DNA from: a bacterium | GTDB lineage: Bacteria; 4484-113; JAFGCY01 | Direction of reading: 5' to 3' | NCBI GenBank assembly: GCA_016932385.1 | Contig: JAFGCY010000098.1 | Coordinates: 1-64,000 of the forward strand | DNA length: 64,000 bases | Part shown: positions 54,322 through 63,163 of the stretch, piece by piece | Layout of the letters: every line of letters starts with the position of its first letter | Position numbering within the stretch: position 1 is the first letter of the stretch | Notes under the pieces: generated by a model | What the model was told of the DNA's origin: nothing | The model's input: only the letters and a program-made list of their open reading frames with translations | Databases searched by the model: none | Made by a program: the position numbers and the translations under genes

Positions 54322-55629
54322 GTGACTAACATGTGGAGATTGATTATTAGTATACTGCAACTCACCACCGAGCCGCAGACGACACAAGAAAGCATTTCGC
54401 TTACATTATTCGAGCGCATTAGCAATCTAATCAAAACAGAGGGTTTTGTTGTTGGCATCAGTACTGGATTAATTGTGGCTGGTATCCTATATATATTTTC
54501 AATACTACCAAAATTACTTAATTACCTATGGTTGGTCAGAAGAAAAAGACTTGTAACAAAACGCAAGTCACAAGTATTACCCAAGTACTCATATCAGTGG
54601 CTAATCGATTACTACGCGAAGAAGGATCGAATTAACGACCTGTATGTGTTGGAATGTAAAACTAAACGTAGGTACCTACCGTTCTTAACGAGAAAAGAAT
54701 GGCATTGCGGGTCCTTTCAGGAAAGCGAGTTAATCAGATTGAGTGAAACAGCTCCTTACTCCACAAAGAGCATTAATAATTCTCTATTAAGGAAGAAATC
54801 CAATTACATGGATCTTGATTGGAAAGGAGAAGTTTGGAATGAGGAGATAATGTGTGTACACAGAATACGCGATGGGTTAACACCCAGAATTGAGCTTTGC
54901 ATTGCAAGCTATTATCAATTCCTATCGGCATGCGGGGCTCTAGAGGAAGAAACATATTCAGTAATAGATAATCCGAGGAGGATAGCAAGGCTAAGAAATC
55001 AATATGCATCGTCGCTGGACGAGTTGATTCGATGTGGATTGGGTGCGCATGGTTTTGGGATGCAGGTGGCCTTTGTATATGCGAATCAAAACGAGAAGAA
55101 TATGATTCTTATTCAGCGGCGCGAGTTGGCAGTATCTATCTACGGTGGAGCAAGAGCTGTAGTACCGATGTTCGGATGTCAACCACACAAAGATAGATCG
55201 AAGGTCAGTATGTCATTAAAACATAATTTTCTTCGAGAGTATTATGAAGAGCTATATGGCGCTGACGAGATGATTAGAACAAATCAAGAGTACTTAAGTT
55301 ACTCGTGGTTTTACAATGAAGAGCCAGTAAGTGAGTTAATAAGACTCATAGATACAGGAGAAGCCAATATAACCATTCTTGGCTTTGGTTATGATGCGTT
55401 AAACTGCGAATGTGATATTGCGGTGCTCGTATATATTGCTAATAAGGATTTTATAAATAATCAAATTCGTACAATGAAGAGAAACTGGGAAATAGAAAAG
55501 ATTGAATCCGTTATGTTGTTTTCAGAGGAACTAGATAATATGCTATACAATCTGGAATTTCAGCCAGGAAGCGCATTTGCCATTGCTGAAGCTCGTAAGC
55601 ATCTGCTTTCAATAGGGAAAAATCAATAG
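54322..55629 (+). CDS. Membrane-anchored Nudix-like protein
   Basis: A 435-residue protein with one transmembrane helix (about 40-66) followed by a basic stop-transfer segment (RRKRLVTKRK) and a large cytoplasmic part. The segment LREYYEELYG near 303-312 matches the REuxEExGu core of a Nudix box, but the upstream GxxxxxE element is not present in its usual place, so hydrolase activity is uncertain. I recognise no other domain. The start may be this GTG or the ATG three codons later. It lies 20 bp after the intact nucleotidyltransferase gene and 4 bp before the methyltransferase gene, all AT-rich and probably co-transcribed. Confidence 0.68.
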   Translation: MTNMWRLIISILQLTTEPQTTQESISLTLFERISNLIKTEGFVVGISTGLIVAGILYIFSILPKLLNYLWLVRRKRLVTKRKSQVLPKYSYQWLIDYYAKKDRINDLYVLECKTKRRYLPFLTRKEWHCGSFQESELIRLSETAPYSTKSINNSLLRKKSNYMDLDWKGEVWNEEIMCVHRIRDGLTPRIELCIASYYQFLSACGALEEETYSVIDNPRRIARLRNQYASSLDELIRCGLGAHGFGMQVAFVYANQNEKNMILIQRRELAVSIYGGARAVVPMFGCQPHKDRSKVSMSLKHNFLREYYEELYGADEMIRTNQEYLSYSWFYNEEPVSELIRLIDTGEANITILGFGYDALNCECDIAVLVYIANKDFINNQIRTMKRNWEIEKIESVMLFSEELDNMLYNLEFQPGSAFAIAEARKHLLSIGKNQ

Positions 55630-55633
55630 AGAT

Positions 55634-56443
55634 ATGATTAAGTGTCCAATATGTGGCTTTAGCAAGTATTTGGTTGTATATGAGTTAGACTATGGTATTG
55701 TTGTTCAATGCGGAAAATGTGAACTTGTATACGGAGCCAACTTGAGACTAGATGATTATTTGAAATGCAGCTACAACGAGGCATATTATAAGAAGAGAAA
55801 GACAAAGGATAATGCTGGCTATTGGGATTATTTTGGTATCGAAAGAGAAGACAGAAAAAAGATTGCATATTCTCATCTACAGATTCTGAAAAGCTATGGG
55901 TTTCGAAAGAAAAGAATTCTAGATGTTGGATGCGGTGGAGGGTATTTTATAGAGCTTGCGCAGAAAGATAATTTCGAGGCGTATGGTATTGATGCTTCTG
56001 AGTATGCGATAAGCAAAGCTAAAAGCCACGGGATTAAAAACATAATGCAACTAGACGTATTAGAATTTCTAACATCAATGAATACTGGACTGTTTGATGC
56101 TATTTGTATGTTTGACTTTATTGAGCACGTTCCTAATCCATGTGAAATTGTTAAGTGCTCATTGAATAAAATGAAATGCGGAGGTATTATAATGATGATA
56201 ACACCTAGATATGACAGTGCGTATGCAAATGGATTAGATGATGAATATATGCATTACGGAAGAGATCATATTTTATATCTGACAGAAAATAGCCTGAGAC
56301 TAATGATAAGCAAGGCTACTAATTGTAAGTTTAGTATTTGTAATGTAAAAGAAGCTGTGAAGAACACAGAAGGTATCAATAGCTGGGCATATAAATATTA
56401 TTCAGAAAAAAGGGATAAGCTATTAGTCACTATTTTCAAGTGA
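55634..56443 (+). CDS. Class I SAM methyltransferase with N-terminal zinc ribbon
   Basis: A 269-residue methyltransferase. An N-terminal Cys4 ribbon (C4, C7, C26, C29) precedes the SAM-binding Rossmann fold with ILDVGCGGGYFIEL (about 94-107), YGIDASEYAI (motif II) and AICMFDFIEHV (motif IV). This two-part layout is common in methyltransferases acting on sugars or natural products in surface-polysaccharide loci. It lies in the AT-rich patch, just after the Nudix-like gene. The 115 bp after it are purine-rich and hold nothing else. Confidence 0.85.
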   Translation: MIKCPICGFSKYLVVYELDYGIVVQCGKCELVYGANLRLDDYLKCSYNEAYYKKRKTKDNAGYWDYFGIEREDRKKIAYSHLQILKSYGFRKKRILDVGCGGGYFIELAQKDNFEAYGIDASEYAISKAKSHGIKNIMQLDVLEFLTSMNTGLFDAICMFDFIEHVPNPCEIVKCSLNKMKCGGIIMMITPRYDSAYANGLDDEYMHYGRDHILYLTENSLRLMISKATNCKFSICNVKEAVKNTEGINSWAYKYYSEKRDKLLVTIFK

Positions 56444-56558
56444 TACCGGGTAGAAGAAAGGAATATTGCGGTACATAGGATAGGCAAAGTAGTAGATAGA
56501 AAGAGATGAGCAGGATCAATAGGTAGAAATTGGTAGGCTAAAATAGGATTAGCACAAT

Positions 56559-57593
56559 ATGAAGGCCCTGATCTACATCGACAGCCGGGCCGGCGGGTTG
56601 TTCCCGTTGGCCAAGGACGTATCGCGCGCGCTGTTGCCGGTCTGCGACCGCGAGTTGCTGCACTACCAGATCATGCAAGTCGCGCGCGCCGGCATCAGCC
56701 AGATCGTGCTGGCCGCCGGCTTTCGCGTCGACCAGCTGCGCGACTTCATCCGCTACTATTCCGGCGGGCTGGAGTTCGGCTTCGTGCTGGAACAGGACCA
56801 CTGGGCCGACGGCGGCGCGCTTTGTGCCGCGCGCGAAATGCTCGACGGCGACAGCGCTGCCGTGATCGACGGCGGGGTGCTGAGTGACATCGACTTGGCG
56901 GCGGCGCGCGCTGCGCATGAGCGGTCGGGACGGCCGGCGACGATCGTCACCGTCGGCACGGAGGACCCGGCCGGTCGCGGCCTGATCAAGACGCGCGACG
57001 GCACGGTGCTGGAATTAACTGGCTCCGACGAAGCGGGGCCCGGACCGCACCGGATCAACGCGGGCATCTGCCTGCTGGAGCCCCAGGCCTACCAGGACCT
57101 GCCGGAGGACCCGGAGCTGAGCCTGGAGGCCGGCCTGCTGCCGCGGTTGATCGCGGAGCATACCGAGCTGACCCATCACGCCCACGAGGGGCTGTGGGTG
57201 GACACCGCGGGCCTGGAGGACTACCTGCAGGCCAACTTTGCGCTCTTGGCGCGGCGCTACACCGGCACGGATGATTGGCTGTGGGGCGAGCGCCGTGATT
57301 GCGCCGTGTTCAAGGACCTGGTCTACCTCAGCAAGCAGCTCGTGCTGGGCAAGGGCGTCGACCTGTTCCACCGCGTGATCCTGATGCGCGACGTGCGCGT
57401 CGGCGACGGCTGCCGGCTACAAAACTGCCTGGTGCTGCCCGAGGCGCGGATCGGCTCCGGCTGCGACCTGCAGAACTGCATCGTCGGCCCGGGCGTGGAG
57501 GTCGGCGACGACCAGCAGGTGGCCAACAAGGTGCTGGTGCGCGGCGAGGATGACACTCCCTTCTTCCCGACGGTCCAGGCGCTCACCTACTGA
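56559..57593 (+). CDS. Degenerate sugar nucleotidyltransferase paralogue
   Basis: A 344-residue homologue of the nucleotidyltransferase at 53207. The N-terminal signature is broken: where an active enzyme has GGxGTRLxPxTxxxPK this one reads SRAGGLFPLAKDVSR, so both the catalytic Arg and Lys are missing. Downstream structural motifs survive: LLPVCDRELLHYQI, AAGF, GPGPHRINAGICLLE and the beta-helix C-terminus with LMRDVRVGDG. It is therefore probably a non-catalytic, regulatory or scaffold partner, as in heteromeric GDP-mannose pyrophosphorylase and eIF2B. GC-rich codon use. AGGA 11 bases before ATG is a weak ribosome site. Confidence 0.85.
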   Translation: MKALIYIDSRAGGLFPLAKDVSRALLPVCDRELLHYQIMQVARAGISQIVLAAGFRVDQLRDFIRYYSGGLEFGFVLEQDHWADGGALCAAREMLDGDSAAVIDGGVLSDIDLAAARAAHERSGRPATIVTVGTEDPAGRGLIKTRDGTVLELTGSDEAGPGPHRINAGICLLEPQAYQDLPEDPELSLEAGLLPRLIAEHTELTHHAHEGLWVDTAGLEDYLQANFALLARRYTGTDDWLWGERRDCAVFKDLVYLSKQLVLGKGVDLFHRVILMRDVRVGDGCRLQNCLVLPEARIGSGCDLQNCIVGPGVEVGDDQQVANKVLVRGEDDTPFFPTVQALTY

Positions 57594-57595
57594 CG

Positions 57596-58984
57596 CTAAT
57601 CCGGGATCGCGATCGGCGGCGGGCCGCCCGCGAACGGGCTGAGCGGATCGTCGGCCGCGGCGGGCTGGACCGGCCTCAGCGGCTCGATCCCCAGCGGCGT
57701 CTGCGCGGTCGGCAGCGGGTCCAGGCTGAACTCGCGCAGCTCGTTGGTTAAAAGCGGCTGGCTGCCGCTGGTATCGAGCACCTGGCGGTTGACCAGCACG
57801 CGCCGGCCGTTCAGCTGGTCCTCAACGGAGAGGTACAGCGTGTTGTCGTCGGGGTTCCAGAGGCGCAGCTTGGCCAGGCCGTCGCTGCTCGCCGCCCACA
57901 GTTCCCAGCGCACCCGGTCGCCGGACGGGCGCTGCAGCGTATAGAACAGCACTCCGCCGCCGGCGGCGAACGGCAGCCCCGCCGGCAGGTGGTCCTCGAC
58001 GAGCGTCAGCGTGCGGCTCTTGGTGTCCAGCGTGACCAGCCGGAACAGCCCATTGTGGTTCGGCCGCTGGACCGGGCCCAGGCAGTCGGGCAAAAACTGC
58101 ACCGTCGCCAGCCGGTCCTTTTCAACCCAGGCCAAGGGCGGCGCCCAGGCGAAGACGGTATAACTGACGTGGTAAGCGCTGGTCAGCAGGGTGAGCGACG
58201 GCAGCTTCGGCGAGGGCGCGGACACGAAATAGGTCAGCGCGGCGTCCGCCGGCAGCACCGGCTCGTAGCTGATCGTATAGCCCGCCGTGCGCGTCGTGAC
58301 GTCGCCGGCGGCGAACAGGCCGTTTAGGTCCGCTTCCCAGCGGACGGCGCTGAGCGTCAGCCGCTGCGCCCCGCCGGCCCAGTCGATCGACTCGGCCAGC
58401 AGGCCGTTATCCAGCTGCAGCGCCTTCAGGGGCCGCGCGATCACGGTATCGTCGTCGGTAAGCCCCAGCGGCCAGAGCCGCGTCTCCTCGCTGCAGGGAT
58501 AGCTGGCGTTACCCGTGGCGTGATAAAGGCTGAGCGGCGCCTGGGTGTAATCCGTTTCCTCCGCCTGGTTCAACAGCAGGGCCAGCCAGGCCTGGTGCGA
58601 GGGGCTGGCATAGATCGCCAGCGCGGCGGTGCTGTCCGGCAGCTCGATCCGCTGGGCGCTGCCGGAGTGCGGCACGCTGATCAGCATCTGTGCGTCGGGC
58701 TGGCCGTTTAGGCGGCTGTTGTAGTCGCGGAGCCTGAGGATGATCTCCGGTTGCGCGGAGCCTGGTTCGTTGTGATAGAGCGCCTGGCGGATATCGTAGC
58801 CGTCGGGGCAGGTGGCACGCCTGGCGCTGATCACCTGGGCGGCGGGATTCAGCCAGGGTGATGCCGGCTCTCTGCTGGTCAGGTCCACCGGCGGGGGCGC
58901 CGTGTTCCGCTCCGGTTGTTCCTGGGGGCAGCCTGTAGCGATCAGGCCGAGGAGGATCAACGCGACAATCGCCGGTAATCTCAT
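57596..58984 (-). CDS. Hypothetical lipoprotein
   Basis: A 462-residue lipoprotein (lipobox LIATGC near 14-19) with a Pro-rich linker after the cysteine. The rest is beta-rich with repeated Trp and Leu but I recognise no named domain; spacing of strands hints at a beta-propeller (inference). The C-terminal tail is Pro-rich. TATGCT ends 6 bases before ATG and TG precedes it, so the mRNA is probably leaderless. It ends 2 bp from the end of the degenerate nucleotidyltransferase and is divergent from the glycosyltransferase by only 36 bp. Confidence 0.78.
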   Translation of the reverse strand: MRLPAIVALILLGLIATGCPQEQPERNTAPPPVDLTSREPASPWLNPAAQVISARRATCPDGYDIRQALYHNEPGSAQPEIILRLRDYNSRLNGQPDAQMLISVPHSGSAQRIELPDSTAALAIYASPSHQAWLALLLNQAEETDYTQAPLSLYHATGNASYPCSEETRLWPLGLTDDDTVIARPLKALQLDNGLLAESIDWAGGAQRLTLSAVRWEADLNGLFAAGDVTTRTAGYTISYEPVLPADAALTYFVSAPSPKLPSLTLLTSAYHVSYTVFAWAPPLAWVEKDRLATVQFLPDCLGPVQRPNHNGLFRLVTLDTKSRTLTLVEDHLPAGLPFAAGGGVLFYTLQRPSGDRVRWELWAASSDGLAKLRLWNPDDNTLYLSVEDQLNGRRVLVNRQVLDTSGSQPLLTNELREFSLDPLPTAQTPLGIEPLRPVQPAAADDPLSPFAGGPPPIAIPD

Positions 58985-58990
58985 GGAATC

Positions 58991-58996
58991 AGCATA
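58991..58996 (-). promoter_or_regulatory. -10 box of leaderless lipoprotein gene
   Basis: TATGCT on the minus strand, with TGC before it, ends 6 bases before ATG. Confidence 0.5.
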
Positions 58997-59006
58997 GCAT
59001 GGCGGC

Positions 59007-59012
59007 TATAAT
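59007..59012 (+). promoter_or_regulatory. -10 box of leaderless glycosyltransferase
   Basis: TATAAT ends 8 bases before the GTG at 59021. Confidence 0.6.
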
Positions 59013-59020
59013 CGCAGGCG

Positions 59021-60220
59021 GTGCGAGTCGGAATATCAGGACTGGCGGTCGGACACCCGACGGGGCTGGGCCGGCTCAGCCGGACGTACCTGCTGGCCCT
59101 CGCCGAGGCCGCCGGCGACTGGGAACTCCACGTCTACTTCCGCAACCGGCGGCAGTACGAGCACTTAAGCGACGAACTGGCCGGCGGCACGGGCGAGGTG
59201 CCCGCGAACATCCAGCCGCATTACCCGCCCGTGCCGGGGCTGAACCGGCTGCTGCTGGAGGAGTTCGACCTGCCGCGGCAGTTCGGCCGGCTGGCGCTGG
59301 ACGCCTATCTCGGCTGCGACTTCACCCTGCCGCGCCGGCAACTCGCCGCGCGCGAACTGGTGGTGCTGCCGGACCTGCTGCCCTTCACCCAGCCGGCTAC
59401 CGTCGGCTGGCGGGCGCGGTTGCTCTACCGCGCCGGCATCCGCCGCAGCATCGGCCGCCGCGCCGTGCTGCTGTGCATCTCGCCGCATACCAAGGACGCG
59501 CTGGACCGGCTGTTCCCCGGCCACGGCTGCGAAACGCCGGTGATCATGCCGGCCATCAGCCCGCGGCTTTTAGCGCTGGCCCAGAGCCAGCCCGGCGTGG
59601 ACCTGCCGCTGCAGGTGCGCGGCAGCCTGCACGCCGTGACCTCGCCGGGGCGGTTCCTGCTCAGCGTCGGCGTACTAGGCCCGCGCAAGAACACCGAGTT
59701 GCTGGCGCACCTGTTCCAGCGGCTGGTGCTGGAGGGGGAGTACCACGGCTCGCTGGTGCTGGCCGGCGGCGACGGCTCGTTCCACACCGCGCCGGACGAG
59801 CGGCGCCTGGCGTTCACCACCGTCCAGCCGCTGCCCGCTCAGGAGCGCGACCGGACGCCCGCGATCTACGACCTGGGGCGGGTCAGCGACCACGATCTCA
59901 GCCGGCTCTACCGCGACGCCGACCTGCTCGTCAGCCTGTCCACCGAGGAGGGCTTCGGCTACCCGGTGATCGAGGCGCTGGCCCACGGCACGCCCGCGCT
60001 GGTCACGGCCGGCTCGTCGATGGCCGGCATCGCGCCGGGCGGCGTCGCCGCGACGGAGCTGGAACCGGCGCGCTGCTATGAGCGGCTGGTGTCGGCGCTC
60101 AACGCCCTGCCGCTGCTGCGCCAGGAGGCGGCCGGGATCTTGAGCGAGGACTACTCCAGTGAGCGGCTGGGGCGCCAGCTGCGCGCCGCGGTCGCCGGCG
60201 AGCCGATCCCGCCGCGATGA
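59021..60220 (+). CDS. Glycosyltransferase (GT4-like)
   Basis: A 399-residue GT-B glycosyltransferase starting at GTG with MRVGISGLAVGHPTGLGR, a typical family 4 opening. The C-terminal domain has FLLSVGVLGPRKNTELL (nucleotide-sugar binding) and the E-x7-E motif in EEGFGYPVIE, followed by GTPALVT. It is not beside the main polysaccharide cluster, so its acceptor is unknown. There is no ribosome site; TATAAT 8 bases before GTG suggests a leaderless mRNA. Confidence 0.86.
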   Translation: MRVGISGLAVGHPTGLGRLSRTYLLALAEAAGDWELHVYFRNRRQYEHLSDELAGGTGEVPANIQPHYPPVPGLNRLLLEEFDLPRQFGRLALDAYLGCDFTLPRRQLAARELVVLPDLLPFTQPATVGWRARLLYRAGIRRSIGRRAVLLCISPHTKDALDRLFPGHGCETPVIMPAISPRLLALAQSQPGVDLPLQVRGSLHAVTSPGRFLLSVGVLGPRKNTELLAHLFQRLVLEGEYHGSLVLAGGDGSFHTAPDERRLAFTTVQPLPAQERDRTPAIYDLGRVSDHDLSRLYRDADLLVSLSTEEGFGYPVIEALAHGTPALVTAGSSMAGIAPGGVAATELEPARCYERLVSALNALPLLRQEAAGILSEDYSSERLGRQLRAAVAGEPIPPR

Positions 60221-60260
60221 TGTAACATCTAGCCGGTTCATTACGTCTAGGCAGAAGATC

Positions 60261-61898
60261 ATGAGAACAATCGGATTCATCGCCGTCGCTTGTGTGTTCC
60301 TGCTGGCGGGCTGCCCGCAGGATCAGAACACCGCGTCCGGTGCGGGCCGGCCCGTAGCCGCGCCCGTGGCTGCCGCGGTGCCGGGCGGCACGCTTAGGCT
60401 CCCGCTGGAAATCGCGCCCGACGATCCGGCGCTGGCCCGCCCCGACCTGGGCAACCAGCAGCTCTGGGCGCTGGCCCGCGCGGTGGAGTTGCCGCTGGTG
60501 CGTGCTTCGATCGACGGCGCAGTCCAGCCCGGGCTGGCCGCCAGCTGGCAGAGCGATGACAGCGGCACGGTCTGGACGTTCACGCTGGACGAGCGCCTGG
60601 CGCAACTGGGCGACGAGTTCAAGGCCAAACCGCCGATCATCACGTCGTGGCTGGCTATTCTGCGCGGAGATGAATCCCCGTTGCAGGCCCAGCTGGGCGA
60701 CCTGGTCGCCGGCGCGGCGGACCTGCGCGACGGCCGCGCGCTGGAACTCAGAGGCATCGAGTACACCTGGCCCGAGCTGACGATTACCCTGACCCGGCCC
60801 AACCGGTTGTTCCCGCTGTGGGTCAGCCAGCCGGGGCTCGGTGATGCCTCGCTGGGGCCGTTCACCTGGGCGGATCACAGCGCCGAACCGGATGCGGACG
60901 GCGTGATCAAGCTCAAGCCGAACCCGGCTTATCCATACGATGCGCCGCTGCTCAGCGAGCTGTGGTTCGTCTGCCAGCCCGACCGCGACCTGCAACTGGA
61001 AATGTACCGCGCCGGCGAGCTGGACACCGCCAACGTGCCGGCGAACCAGGCCGACGGCATCCAAAACGACCCGGCAGTCGGCACCCAGGCCGTGCGGCTC
61101 GACACCGCCGAGGCGCTCCACGTGCTGCTCAACCGCGCGCAGTTCCCCTGGGACGACGTCGAGTTCCAGTCGCGCCTGGGCCTGCGCCAGGCGATGAATT
61201 GGGGGCTCAACCGCCCGATGATCGCCGAGCTCAACGGCTACGAGTTCCAGTCCTGGCCGCATTTCCTGCCGGCCTATTGGCAGGACTATATCGACCCGCA
61301 GCTGGTGCAGCAGCCGCTCTACCCGCTGGCCCCGCAGATCGAGGCCGCGCGCCAGGGCCTGCACGAGGCCGACCTGGACCAGGGCCTGCGCCTGCCGCAG
61401 GGGATGGACCTGTCCTACCTGCCCGAGGAGAACCTGCACGGCCCGGCCCGTGACATCCTCGATTACTGGCGCGAGATCTCGGTCAAGATGATCCCGTTCT
61501 GCGAGCCGCGGTCGGTGTTGTTCTCGCGGATCGAGATCAACGCGCACCAGGCGGTGCTCAAGCGCATCCGGCCCGCCTATCCCGACCCCGACGCGCTGTT
61601 CTATCCCCAGCTGATGAGCACGCTGTCCGGGCTGGGCGGCAACTGGTCGCGGCTCGAGGACGAGTCGCTGGACGCGGCCATCCGTGCGGAGCAGGCCGAG
61701 CAAGACGACATCAGCCGCCGGCTGCAACTGCGCGACCTCAGCCGCGAACTGGAGGAACGGGCGCTGATGATTTTTATCGGCTACGCCACGCCGGTGGTGC
61801 TGATCAGCCCCGAACTGGCGGGCTACCGCCTCACGCCCTACGACTTCGACGCGGCGTTGCCGGCGCAGGATTTCACCGAGCTGGGCTGGCGCGAGTAG
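60261..61898 (+). CDS. Family 5 extracellular solute-binding lipoprotein
   Basis: A 545-residue lipoprotein (lipobox LLAGC) with the SBP_bac_5 fold (oligopeptide/dipeptide ABC transporter binding proteins): AASWQSDDSGTVWTFTLDE, ELTITLTRPNRLFPL and FQSRLGLRQAMNWGLNRPMIAE are characteristic. It would capture a peptide or similar ligand outside the membrane. No permease or ATPase gene is nearby, so it is an orphan in this window. The start ATG follows a roughly 30-base leader after a TAACAT -10 box; the longer upstream frame overlaps the preceding gene and lacks a signal peptide at its start. Its stop abuts that of the convergent phosphoesterase with no base between. Confidence 0.85.
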   Translation: MRTIGFIAVACVFLLAGCPQDQNTASGAGRPVAAPVAAAVPGGTLRLPLEIAPDDPALARPDLGNQQLWALARAVELPLVRASIDGAVQPGLAASWQSDDSGTVWTFTLDERLAQLGDEFKAKPPIITSWLAILRGDESPLQAQLGDLVAGAADLRDGRALELRGIEYTWPELTITLTRPNRLFPLWVSQPGLGDASLGPFTWADHSAEPDADGVIKLKPNPAYPYDAPLLSELWFVCQPDRDLQLEMYRAGELDTANVPANQADGIQNDPAVGTQAVRLDTAEALHVLLNRAQFPWDDVEFQSRLGLRQAMNWGLNRPMIAELNGYEFQSWPHFLPAYWQDYIDPQLVQQPLYPLAPQIEAARQGLHEADLDQGLRLPQGMDLSYLPEENLHGPARDILDYWREISVKMIPFCEPRSVLFSRIEINAHQAVLKRIRPAYPDPDALFYPQLMSTLSGLGGNWSRLEDESLDAAIRAEQAEQDDISRRLQLRDLSRELEERALMIFIGYATPVVLISPELAGYRLTPYDFDAALPAQDFTELGWRE

Positions 61899-63095
61899 CT
61901 AGTCGACCAGCGGGATCTCCAGGGTGTTGGGATCGGGCCGCTTGGTCTTCCAGGCGCCGTACTCGTTCAGGATGTTCGTGATGCGCTTGTAGACCAGTTT
62001 GAGCATCGGGTTGCCGTTGGGGATGCTCTTCTTGTCCACCCGAAAGCCGGCCAGCGTGCCGTCGCAGAACCGCGGCCACCAGCCCGTGTCCTGGATGAAG
62101 TCGTGCAGGCCGCTGGACAGCCGCGCCAGCAGCGGGATCCGGCGGCTGTGCTGCTCCACCATCTGCGCCATGCCCTCGGCCAGCCAGCGGCGCGAGGATT
62201 CCTGCAGCGTCATGCACGAGGGGATCGCCGCCAGCGGATGCGAGGTCGTGTGGATGCAGTCGTTTTCGAAGACCAGCTCGCGCCAAGCGTGCGGATAGCA
62301 GACTGAGGCCGCGGTGGTCAGGTTGGTGATGCCGTCCTGGACGTTGACGCTTTGCGCGTGGATGTGGCCGGAGAGCACCAGCGGCACGCGGTGGTCGGCC
62401 AGCACGCGGCGCAGCTTGCGCGAGCCGCGCGCGCGCCAGGAGGCGAAGAACGGACGCAGGAGGTGCTTCTTGCGCTCGGCCGGCGAGTGCGCCATGATCG
62501 TGTGGTGCACCGCCACCAAGGGCAGGCGCCCGCTGCCGCGCACGTTACTGAGCACGTCGTCGAGCCACAGGCGCTGCGCCTTGCTGACCCAGCCATGGTC
62601 CTGCAGCTTGGTGTTGCCCTTCTCCTGCTTGAGCTGCTTCAGGCTCCAGGTGCTGTCCAGCACGATCAGCACCACGCCGCCGGGCAACTCCACGGCATAC
62701 CGGGTGGAATCGCCGGGCAGGCCGGCCCCGCGGTAGAAGTTGACGAACGCGCGCGTGTCCAGGTGCGGCTCGTCGGGGTAGCTGACGCCCTTGGGCCGCT
62801 TGTGCAGCCGGTCGTGGTTGCCCGCGACGAGGTAGAACGGCATGCGCAGGCGGGCCAGTTCAGCGCGCGCGACCTCGTGGTTGAACAGCTCGCTGTCGCG
62901 CGTCAGGTCGCCCAACACGAGCGCCGCGTCGATGTCGCCGGCGGCGTTGATCGCGTCCACCGTGGCGTGGATCAGCTCGACGCTCAGGCCGTGCAGCTTG
63001 CGGCCCGGATCGATTTCCAGGCGCGGGTCCGGGTCGCCGTAGGGAATGGCGATATGGGGGTCGCCGATCACCGCCAGTTTCAGTTTCGTTGCCAT
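61899..63095 (-). CDS. Calcineurin-like metallophosphoesterase
   Basis: A 398-residue cytosolic metallophosphoesterase. Metal and active-site motifs appear in order: VIGDPHI near 7-13 (D-x-H), ALVLGDLTRDSE (GD), VAGNHDRLHK (GNHD), VAVHHTIMAHSP and LSGHIHAQSV (GHxH). The C-terminal 130 residues (RWLAEGMAQMV...) are an extension I do not recognise. The substrate is unknown; relatives include cyclic-nucleotide phosphodiesterases and DNA nucleases. The start is the ATG 5 bases after GGGAG; a GTG seven codons upstream overlaps that site. Confidence 0.87.
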   Translation of the reverse strand: MATKLKLAVIGDPHIAIPYGDPDPRLEIDPGRKLHGLSVELIHATVDAINAAGDIDAALVLGDLTRDSELFNHEVARAELARLRMPFYLVAGNHDRLHKRPKGVSYPDEPHLDTRAFVNFYRGAGLPGDSTRYAVELPGGVVLIVLDSTWSLKQLKQEKGNTKLQDHGWVSKAQRLWLDDVLSNVRGSGRLPLVAVHHTIMAHSPAERKKHLLRPFFASWRARGSRKLRRVLADHRVPLVLSGHIHAQSVNVQDGITNLTTAASVCYPHAWRELVFENDCIHTTSHPLAAIPSCMTLQESSRRWLAEGMAQMVEQHSRRIPLLARLSSGLHDFIQDTGWWPRFCDGTLAGFRVDKKSIPNGNPMLKLVYKRITNILNEYGAWKTKRPDPNTLEIPLVD

Positions 63096-63163
63096 GGCCG
63101 CTCCCAAATTTAGCACAAAAAGTTGCGAACAAGCCGTTTATACGGTACGTCTATAGTAGTGTT

